NCBI RefSeq assembly: GCF_000518265.1
Contig: NZ_JADG01000016.1
Location: 124,001-188,000, forward strand
Direction: 5' to 3'
Origin: Actinomadura oligospora ATCC 43269
Lineage (GTDB): Bacteria > Actinomycetota > Actinomycetes > Streptosporangiales > Streptosporangiaceae
Length of the DNA: 64,000 nucleotides
How positions within the stretch are numbered: the stretch's first letter is position 1; each line of letters opens with the position of its first letter. A program made the position numbers and the translations under genes. Shown here one piece after another: positions 1 to 6,483 of the stretch. The notes beneath the pieces were generated by a model that saw only the letters and a program-made list of their open reading frames with translations, was not told the DNA's origin and made no database searches.

Positions 1-116
1 CGGCCGCGCTGCAACGCGCGGGCGGCGTCGGCGTGCGGGCCTACACCGCGAAGAACACGGCCGTTCCGGTGCGTCTCTCGCTGGATGACCTGCGGGCGGA
101 CCGCCTGGCCCCCTGA
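1..116 (+). CDS. 3' end of an unidentified protein (partial)
   Basis: Reading in frame 3 gives 37 residues ending APLAP-like (DRLAP) before a TGA at 114-116. The gene begins before the window. The visible tail (YTAKNTAVPVRL and a charged end) matches no family I recognise, so no function is given. The reading frame is open from the first base and has normal high-GC third positions, which supports it as coding. Confidence 0.5.
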   Translation, partial: AALQRAGGVGVRAYTAKNTAVPVRLSLDDLRADRLAP

Positions 117-337
117 TCCGGGCATCCGGGGTCGCGCGTCGCCGCGGCCCCGGATGAGTCGTCCGGCTCCGAGTCCTTCGGCTCCGGCGAGCCATTTCGG
201 GGGTGTCCGGCGGTCCGCCGGGCGCCCTCCGCGTCCGAGGGCGGGCCCTCATACAGGGGACTCGCCCTCTTTGCTGTCTATTCTCCGGGATGCACTGAGG
301 CGAATGCGGACAAGTACTACGATCACCCCCTGACCGT

Positions 338-355
338 GGTGGCCGAGCGGCCACC
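338..355 (+). promoter_or_regulatory. 7-bp hairpin in the leader of the beta-propeller gene
   Basis: The arms GGTGGCC (338-344) and GGCCACC (349-355) are perfect complements around a GAGC loop, 30 bases before the GTG start at 385. It could be an operator or an mRNA hairpin. The rest of the gap 117-384 shows no gene and no riboswitch that I can identify. Confidence 0.25.
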
Positions 356-384
356 GAGTCTCCGGGGCACAAGGGAAGCGATTC

Positions 385-2034
385 GTGAGGGCTCACACGC
401 GACCAGAAACGTCCACCCGCCGGATCAGGCGCTCCGGCGTCGCGCTCGCCGGAGGGGCCGCGCTGCTCGGCGCGGCGTTCGTCCCCGTCGGAGCCGCGAC
501 CGCCGACACCGCGCCGCCGTCCGGGACGCCCGCGACGGTGACCGCCGACCCGCTGCCCACCTGGCAGGTGAACGGCGTCGTCTGGAGCATGGTGACGGTC
601 GGCGACACGGTCTACGCGACCGGCAACTTCACCAAGGCGCGCCCGCCGGGCACCAAGCCGGGCAACGCCAAGGAGGTCGCCCGGCAGAACCTCCTCGCGT
701 TCAGCCTGAGCACGGGCAACCTCGTCACGACGTTCAACCACAAGCTGAACGGCCAGGGCCTGCGGATCGTGGCCTCGCCGGACGGCAAGCGCGTCTACGT
801 CGGCGGCGAGTTCACGACCGTCGACGGCAAGGCGCACACTCGCCTGGCCGCGTTCGACACCAAGACCGGCAAGCTCGTCGACACGTTCAAGCCGGTCGTG
901 TCCAACAAGGTCCGCGGCATCGCCGCGACCGACTCGACCGTCTACTTCGGCGGCAACTTCTTCAACGTGAACGGCAAGGCCCGCACCCGGCTCGCGGCGG
1001 TGAAGGCGTCCAACGGCGCCAACGTCGACACCTGGCGCCCGACCGCCGACGACGACGAAGTGTTCGCGCTCGCGCTCGCCCCCGGCGGCAAGACCGTCCT
1101 GATCGGCGGACGGTTCCAGAACCTGGACGGTCAGCCCAAGGTGGGCGTCGGCGCCGTCTACACCTCCAACGGCTCCCTGGCCCCGTGGAGCAGCCGCCCG
1201 ATCCCGTCGCGGGAGGGCCTGAACTTCTCCTACGTGACCGACCTGCAGGTGCAGGGCGACACGGTGTTCGGCGCGGCGGACGGCGAGGGCCACCACTGGT
1301 ACGACGGCCGCTTCGCCGCCAAGGCCAACGGCGGCGACCTGGTCTGGCTGGACAACTGCTACGGCGCGACCTACTCGATCCTGCCGCTCGGCAAGACCGT
1401 GTACAGCGTCTCGCACGCGCACGACTGCTCGTCCCTCGGAGCGTTCGAGGAGACGATCCCGGCCTCCTGGCACCGGACGCTCGCCGAGACGACCGCCCCG
1501 ACCGGCCGCGACAAGAGCGAGCCGGGCAGCAACAGCAACTACAGCAAGCAGCCGATCCCGAGCCTGCTGCACTGGTTCCCGACGCTGGCGTCCGGCACGT
1601 TCACCAAGCAGTTCCAGGCCGCGTGGGCGATCACCGGCAACGCGAACATCATCGCCCTGGGCGGCGAGTTCCCGTCGGTGAACGGCAAGGCGCAGCAGGG
1701 CCTCGTCCGGTTCGGCGTCCGCACCAAGGCCCCGAACAAGACCGGCCCGCGCACCATGGCCGCCCCGCGCGCGTCCGTCTCGTCCGGCAAGGTCGCGCTG
1801 CGCTGGACGGCCACCTGGGACATGGACAACGCGAGCCTGACCTACGAGGTGCTGCGTGACGGCGGCACCAAGGCGATCGGCACGGTGACCAAGGCGTCCA
1901 CCTTCTGGACGACGCCGTCGCTGAGCTTCACCGACACGGCCGCCCCCAAGGGCAGGCACACCTACAAGATCCGCGTGAAGGACGCCCTGGGCAACACCTA
2001 CACCACCCCGGCCTCCAACACCGTCACCCGCTGA
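385..2034 (+). CDS. Secreted beta-propeller protein with C-terminal fibronectin III-like domain
   Basis: 549 aa, GTG start preceded by AAGGGAAG six bases upstream. The N terminus has arginine pairs followed by a hydrophobic stretch (RRIRRSGVALAGGAALLGA) and an Ala-rich cleavage region, so it is exported, possibly by Tat. Residues about 60-440 carry at least five copies of a VY.GG.F..VNGK motif (for example VYVGGEFTTVDGK and VYFGGNFFNVNGK), typical of delta-60/DUF5122-type propellers. Residues about 455-549 look like a fibronectin type III fold (WTATWDMDNASLTYEVLRDG). A strong terminator follows directly, so it appears monocistronic. A surface or extracellular binding role is inferred; no catalytic motif is seen. 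Confidence 0.8.
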   Translation: MRAHTRPETSTRRIRRSGVALAGGAALLGAAFVPVGAATADTAPPSGTPATVTADPLPTWQVNGVVWSMVTVGDTVYATGNFTKARPPGTKPGNAKEVARQNLLAFSLSTGNLVTTFNHKLNGQGLRIVASPDGKRVYVGGEFTTVDGKAHTRLAAFDTKTGKLVDTFKPVVSNKVRGIAATDSTVYFGGNFFNVNGKARTRLAAVKASNGANVDTWRPTADDDEVFALALAPGGKTVLIGGRFQNLDGQPKVGVGAVYTSNGSLAPWSSRPIPSREGLNFSYVTDLQVQGDTVFGAADGEGHHWYDGRFAAKANGGDLVWLDNCYGATYSILPLGKTVYSVSHAHDCSSLGAFEETIPASWHRTLAETTAPTGRDKSEPGSNSNYSKQPIPSLLHWFPTLASGTFTKQFQAAWAITGNANIIALGGEFPSVNGKAQQGLVRFGVRTKAPNKTGPRTMAAPRASVSSGKVALRWTATWDMDNASLTYEVLRDGGTKAIGTVTKASTFWTTPSLSFTDTAAPKGRHTYKIRVKDALGNTYTTPASNTVTR

Positions 2035-2041
2035 ACCACGA

Positions 2042-2077
2042 AGAAGCCGCCGCCCCTACCAAGGGGCGGCGGCTTCT
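2042..2077 (+). terminator. Rho-independent-type terminator after the propeller gene
   Basis: A 16-bp perfect stem (2042-2057 with 2062-2077) closes on the loop ACCA, seven bases after the stop codon. Its arms share the GCCGCCCC/GGGGCGGC core with the tandem array at 2117-2296. No clear U-tract follows, as is common in high-GC actinomycetes. Confidence 0.8.
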
Positions 2078-2116
2078 CCACGTCGACCGCCCCCCGCTAG
2101 GGCGGCGGCTTCTCCA

Positions 2117-2296
2117 GTCGGCCGCCCCTCGGTACGGCGGCGGCTTCTTCGCGTCGGCCGCCCCTCGGTACGGCGGCGGTTTCCTCGCGTCGGCCGCCCC
2201 TCGGTACGGCGGCGGCTTCTTCGCGTCGGCCGCCCCTCGGTACGGCGGCGGTTTCCTCGCGTCGGCCGCCCCTCGGTACGGCGGCGGTTTCCTCGC
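2117..2296. repeat. Five tandem 36-bp hairpin-forming repeats
   Basis: Units begin at 2117, 2153, 2189, 2225 and 2261, with a partial sixth unit from 2297. They are nearly identical; variation is CTTCTTCGC versus TTTCCTCGC at the unit end. Each contains GCCGCC and GGCGGC arms around CCTCGGTAC, so each could fold as a small hairpin. The unit resembles the neighbouring terminator, so the array may be an expanded terminator arm. The 36-base unit keeps a frame open on the minus strand (ADARKPPPYRG repeats), but no ribosome-binding site or family supports a protein. The rest of 2035-2420 is GC-rich and non-coding. Confidence 0.85.
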
Positions 2297-2420
2297 GTCG
2301 GCCGCCACGACGCGCGTCGCCCGCCACCACGCGCGTCGGTCCGCCTCAGGCTGCCGCCGCATGCTGCGGCGCTGGGACGAGCGCGGTGCGGGGGACGTGG
2401 GTGCGGTGCGTCGGGTCAGG

Positions 2421-3653
2421 TCAGGCGTTCGTCGGCCGGAGGGCGCGGAGGATGTCGAGGAGACGCTGGTTGAGGGCCGCGTCGTGGTCTCCGCCCGCGC
2501 GGCGCGCGACGCGCTCCGTCCAGAAGGCGGCGGCCTCGGACACGTCGGGCGGCAGCGTCCCCAGCGGAGCCCCGAGCGCGGCGCTCGTGGTCGCGCGGTG
2601 GTAGACGAGGTCGGCGTGCGGGGGAGCCCACGCCGCGTCCTCCCAGTCGATCAGCCACGGCAGCCCGCGACCGCACACCCGCAGGTTCCACGCGGTGAGA
2701 TCCCCGTGCATGGGACGCCAGCCTTCCGGAGCGTCCCCGCGCGGCAGGACGGAACCGAGAGCCTCCTGGACGGCCTCGACGACCCCCGCGAGATCGGGCT
2801 TCCGGACGGGACGCGCCGGACGCGGCGGCATGGCCTCGATGACCATCCAGTGGCTGCCCGCCGCTTCGCCCCGTCCCAGCACCAGCGGGACGCGGAAGGC
2901 GGGAGAGCAGCCGTTCGCGAACGCGCGCAGTGCACGCTCTTCCCGGTCGAGTTCGCCCGCGTCCTCGCGAACTTTCAGGAAACCGACAGGATGACCTGCG
3001 CGCAGTAGTACCGCCGCTACGCCGGTACGCGATGCCTGCGGACGCTCGTAGACCGCTAGGCCGTCGAAGCCGCCGACACCGTCCGCGACGTCCTGCCACA
3101 GCGACGCGTCACCTGGCGCCTCCCACGACGTGCGCGCCCCGGGCAGCATGCGCGGCCCAACGACGGCCACCGCCCCGTACAAGGCCCACTGCGCCGCGAC
3201 CGCGACCGGCTTCGACTTCGTCAACAACGAAACCCCCGCCATCGCCGCCCGCCGCGACGAAACAGGAACCAACACATTCCCACCCCCCGGCACCCGCACG
3301 AACGCCCCCCGCGTGCCTCGGGCCTGCCCGGACGCGCCCCGCGCGCCGGAGGCCGGCGCGGGGATGGCCTGCGCGCTCGGGGGTTGCGTGGACGCGCCCT
3401 GCGCGCTCGAGGCCTGTGCGGGAGTGCCCTGCGCGCTTGGGGGCTGCGTGGACGCGCCCCGCGCGCCGGAGGCTTGTGCGGGGTTGGCCTGCGCGCTTGA
3501 GGCTTGTGCGGGGGTGGCCTGCGTGCTCGGGGGGTGCGTGGTTGTGGCCTGTGGGCCTGGGGTTTGTGCGGGGGTGGCCTGCGGGGGTGTGGGCTGTGGG
3601 TCTTCTGGTCGCTGGGCGGGAGGCTTGGGGGCTGGGGTTCGGTTGGTGGTCAT
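2421..3653 (-). CDS. Aminoglycoside-phosphotransferase-fold kinase with low-complexity N terminus
   Basis: 410 aa. The ATG overlaps the stop of the upstream glycosyltransferase (ATGA), indicating translational coupling. Residues about 1-130 are Pro/Ala/Gln/Ser repeats (QASGARGAS, TQPPSAQG) with no fold. The C-terminal part is an APH/choline-kinase-like domain: the Brenner motif MHGDLTAWN near residue 314 holds the catalytic Asp and Asn, and LIDWEDA supplies the metal-binding Asp. Coupling to a glycosyltransferase suggests phosphorylation of a sugar or lipid-linked sugar rather than antibiotic resistance; this is inference. The repeat-rich N terminus may be membrane- or wall-proximal spacer. 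Confidence 0.75.
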   Translation of the reverse strand: MTTNRTPAPKPPAQRPEDPQPTPPQATPAQTPGPQATTTHPPSTQATPAQASSAQANPAQASGARGASTQPPSAQGTPAQASSAQGASTQPPSAQAIPAPASGARGASGQARGTRGAFVRVPGGGNVLVPVSSRRAAMAGVSLLTKSKPVAVAAQWALYGAVAVVGPRMLPGARTSWEAPGDASLWQDVADGVGGFDGLAVYERPQASRTGVAAVLLRAGHPVGFLKVREDAGELDREERALRAFANGCSPAFRVPLVLGRGEAAGSHWMVIEAMPPRPARPVRKPDLAGVVEAVQEALGSVLPRGDAPEGWRPMHGDLTAWNLRVCGRGLPWLIDWEDAAWAPPHADLVYHRATTSAALGAPLGTLPPDVSEAAAFWTERVARRAGGDHDAALNQRLLDILRALRPTNA

Positions 3654-4795
3654 GGCTTGGGGCGGACGGTGCGGCGGGTCAGGCGGCGTTCGGCGAGGTC
3701 CTCGCAGAGGCGCTCGTAGTCGCGGGCGATGTCGTCCCAGACGTAGCGCTCGGCGGCGCGCTTGCGGGCCTCCTCGCCGCGGTCGGCGGCGTGGCCCGGG
3801 TCGGCCTCGGCGGCCTCGAGCTCGCGTGCGAGGGCCGCGGGATCGCCGAAGAACCGTCCCGCGTCCTCGCCGAGGACCTCGCGGTTGAAGTTCACGTCGT
3901 AGGCGAGGACGGACGCGCCCGCGCCCATCGCGCGCAGGAGGGACGGGTTCGTCCCGCCCACCGAATGCCCGTGGACGTAGGTGAGCGCGCCCGCGTAGAG
4001 GGAGTCGAGGAGGTCCTGGTCCCAGACGCCGCCGAGGAAGGTGATGCGCGGGTCGTCGCCCGCGAGCTCGCGCACGCGCGCGGTGTACTCGTCCGCGTAC
4101 GGGGCCGATCCGACCACGACCAGCGGCTTGCGCGCCGCGCTGCGCCGGTACCCCTCGACCGCGAGGTGGACGTGGTTCTCCGGCTCGAACCGGGCCACGA
4201 CCAGGTGGAACCCTCCCGGCTCGTACCCCGCCTCGGCGAGCTTGCCGGTGTCGGCGCCGTCCAGGATCGTGGCGCCGTAGGGGATGAAGACCGACTCCGC
4301 GCCGAACTTCTCCCGGTAGTAGTCGCGGATGCCGATCGCGTCCGCGATCAGCGCGTCCGACCAGCGGACGGCCAGCCGCTCGACGGCCAGGTAGTAGCGC
4401 CGCCCCGAGCCGCTCCACTTGGTGCGCTTCCACTCCAGGCCGTCCACGTGCGTGGCGACCGGGACGCGCATCGCGCGCAGGACGGGCAGCAGCGGCGCGT
4501 TCGCGGCGTTGAACACCAGCGCCGCGTCCGGGCCGCGCCCGGCGACGCGGCGGCCCGCGGCGTGCGTGACCGACAGGGCGGTGTGGCTGAGCGTCTCGGC
4601 GACCTTCTTCTTCACGGCCGGGAGGTGGACGAGCCGCATCCCCAGATAGGTGCGGTCCGGATGCCGTTCGCCCCGGCAGTAGACGGTGACCTCGTGTCCG
4701 GCGTCGGCGAGCCTGCGTCCGATCTCCTCGACGGCGGTCTCGAACCCGCCGTAGCGTGCCGGAACACCTCGGGTGCCGATCATGGCGATGCGCAC
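3650..4795 (-). CDS. Glycosyltransferase family 4, DUF1972/rhamnosyltransferase type
   Basis: 381 aa. The GTG at 4795 is chosen because CGGAGG lies six bases upstream and the protein then begins directly at the family N-terminal motif RIAMIGTRGVPARYGGFETA; longer starts add an unconserved leader. This N-terminal signature is that of DUF1972 enzymes that transfer sugars in exopolysaccharide synthesis. The C-terminal GT-B half shows YVHGHSVGGTNPSLLRAMG, the acidic nucleotide-sugar site region of GT4. Probably cytoplasmic or membrane-associated, acting on an undecaprenyl-linked intermediate. It is divergent from a second GT4 gene, making a shared promoter region 4796-4953. Confidence 0.88.
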   Translation of the reverse strand: MRIAMIGTRGVPARYGGFETAVEEIGRRLADAGHEVTVYCRGERHPDRTYLGMRLVHLPAVKKKVAETLSHTALSVTHAAGRRVAGRGPDAALVFNAANAPLLPVLRAMRVPVATHVDGLEWKRTKWSGSGRRYYLAVERLAVRWSDALIADAIGIRDYYREKFGAESVFIPYGATILDGADTGKLAEAGYEPGGFHLVVARFEPENHVHLAVEGYRRSAARKPLVVVGSAPYADEYTARVRELAGDDPRITFLGGVWDQDLLDSLYAGALTYVHGHSVGGTNPSLLRAMGAGASVLAYDVNFNREVLGEDAGRFFGDPAALARELEAAEADPGHAADRGEEARKRAAERYVWDDIARDYERLCEDLAERRLTRRTVRPKP

Positions 4796-4953
4796 GGGGA
4801 GCCTCCGATGCGTCGATAGCGGTCCCTGAGGCTGCCCGGACCGGCGGGGAGGACCGGACGGGCCTCGCGCATCCAGGGGGTAATGCGGAGTTAATCTGAA
4901 GGTTGCGGGAGTCTGTTGTATCAAAGCCTGCCAGACGCGGCGGAAGGGGAAGC

Positions 4954-6090
4954 GTGGGCCAGCGAGGAACCAGACCCGTCGTGGTGCTGGCGCATCCGTC
5001 ACCGGATCTCTACGGGTCCGACCGGATGCTCGTCGAATCCGTCCGCGGCCTGGTCCGCGACAAGGACGTCCTTGTGACGCTACCGGCGGACGGCCCCCTG
5101 GCGCAGGCGCTCCGTGACGCCGGCGCCCGCGTCGAGGTGACTCCCGTACCCGTCCTGCGCAAGGCGTACATGACCCCGGTGGGCATGCTGCGGCTCGCGT
5201 TCGACTCGGCCCGCACGCTGCCCGCCGCGTGGCGGCTGCTGCGCCGCGAACGCGCGACCGCCCTCTACGTCAACACCGTGACGATCCCGTTGTGGCTGGT
5301 CGCGGCGCGGCTGGCGCGCGTTCCCGCGCTCTGCCACGTGCACGAGGCCGAGGACGGCGTGCCCGGCCCGGTGCGCGCCGCCCTCGCCGCGCCGCTGCGC
5401 CTGGCCCGCTCGGTGATCGTCAACAGCCGCGCCAGCGCCGCCGCCCTCGGCTCCGCCGGCCGCCGCGCCCAGATCATCTACAACGGCGTGGACGAGCCGT
5501 CCGGGCCGGTCGCCGAACCCCGCGCCGAACTGTCCGGCGAGGCCCGTATCGTCCTGGTCGGACGGCTGTCACCCCGCAAGGGGACAGATGTGGCGGTCCG
5601 GGCCGTCCGGCTCCTGCACGACCGCGGCGTCCCCGTCCACCTGACCCTCGTGGGGGACGTCTTCCCAGGTTACGAGTGGTTCGAGGACGAGCTGCGCACC
5701 CTCGCGGGGGGCAGCCCGGCGATCGAGTTCGCGGGCTTCCGCCCCTTGGTGTGGGCCTCCTTCGCCGAAGCGGACGTCGCGATCGTGCCCTCGAGGGTCG
5801 AGCCGTTCGGTAACGTCGCCGTGGAGGCGATGCTGGCCGGCCGGCCCGTCGTGGTCTCCGCCACCCAGGGCCTCACCGAGATCGTCGTCGACGGCGAGAC
5901 CGGCGTCCGGGTCGCCCCCGACGATCCCGAGGCCCTGGCGGACGCCATCACCCGCCTGCTGGACGACTGGAACTCCGCCCTGACCATGGCCAAGCGAGCC
6001 CGCGCGGACGCCGCCGCCCGCTTCGGCACCGCCCGCTACCACCGCGAACTCCGCGAGGCCGTCACCGCCCTCACCGCCCCCACACCGTGA
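4954..6090 (+). CDS. Glycosyltransferase family 4
   Basis: 378 aa. GTG at 4954 has a strong ribosome-binding site (GGAAGGGG); an earlier TTG at 4903 has none. The N-terminal Rossmann half begins PVVVLAHPSPDLYGSDRML, with the YGSDRM motif of GT4 enzymes. The C-terminal half carries LVGRLSPRKGTDVAVRA and the donor-site region VPSRVEPFGNVAVEAMLAG. Expected to add a sugar from a nucleotide donor to a growing surface polysaccharide. It heads the rightward side of the locus that continues with the Wzz-like and flippase genes. Confidence 0.9.
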   Translation: MGQRGTRPVVVLAHPSPDLYGSDRMLVESVRGLVRDKDVLVTLPADGPLAQALRDAGARVEVTPVPVLRKAYMTPVGMLRLAFDSARTLPAAWRLLRRERATALYVNTVTIPLWLVAARLARVPALCHVHEAEDGVPGPVRAALAAPLRLARSVIVNSRASAAALGSAGRRAQIIYNGVDEPSGPVAEPRAELSGEARIVLVGRLSPRKGTDVAVRAVRLLHDRGVPVHLTLVGDVFPGYEWFEDELRTLAGGSPAIEFAGFRPLVWASFAEADVAIVPSRVEPFGNVAVEAMLAGRPVVVSATQGLTEIVVDGETGVRVAPDDPEALADAITRLLDDWNSALTMAKRARADAAARFGTARYHRELREAVTALTAPTP

Positions 6091-6150
6091 TCCGGAGCCC
6101 GAGCCGATTCCGTCCCCGCGAGTTTCCCCCGCGCCCCCCGTCCCCGCGAC

Positions 6151-6270
6151 CCCCGTCCCCGCGAACTTCGTCCCCACGTCCCCCGTCCCCGCGAACTTCG
6201 CCCCCACGTCCCCCGTCCCCGCGAACTTCGCCCCCACGTCCCCCGTCCCCGCGAACTTCGCCCCCGCGAC
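6151..6270. repeat. Four tandem 30-bp repeats between glycosyltransferase and Wzz-like genes
   Basis: Units at 6151, 6181, 6211 and 6241 share CCCCGTCCCCGCGAACTTCG followed by YCCCCRCGTC-like ends; degenerate copies extend to about 6120 and 6300. They are C-rich on the plus strand. The gap 6091-6483 holds no convincing gene: the frames open through the repeats simply reflect the 30-base period. Confidence 0.85.
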
Positions 6271-6483
6271 CCCCGTCAAACCGCGAACTTCGTCCCCGCG
6301 ACCGAGCCACTGCCTCCGACCAGCGACGACGATCCACGATGCCGAGCCTCGACCCGCTCCCGAGAACCGAGCCGGGATGAACGCGACGGCGGCGAGCGCG
6401 TAGCCTGCCTTCTCGCCCCCCGACCGTTTCGTCCACCCTCCGCAAGGATCTGCCCGACCGCCCAGAGGATGAGAAGCAGCACG

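Noticed and set aside
2117..2296. CRISPR array
   Set aside because: The 36-bp units are contiguous, without unique spacers, and no cas genes are seen.
2024..2362. Minus-strand open frames encoding ADARKPPPYRG or RREETAAVPRGG repeats
   Set aside because: They are a consequence of the 36-bp array; no ribosome-binding site, no family, and two frames are equally open.
2930..4819. Long plus-strand frame antisense to phosphotransferase and glycosyltransferase
   Set aside because: High-GC shadow frame; amino-acid content is Arg/Ala/Pro-rich and no motif is present, whereas the minus-strand genes show catalytic motifs.
6087..6380. Plus-strand Pro/Arg/Ser repeat protein (PRPPSPRTSPP)
   Set aside because: Arises from the 30-bp repeat; no start signal, inside the intergenic region.
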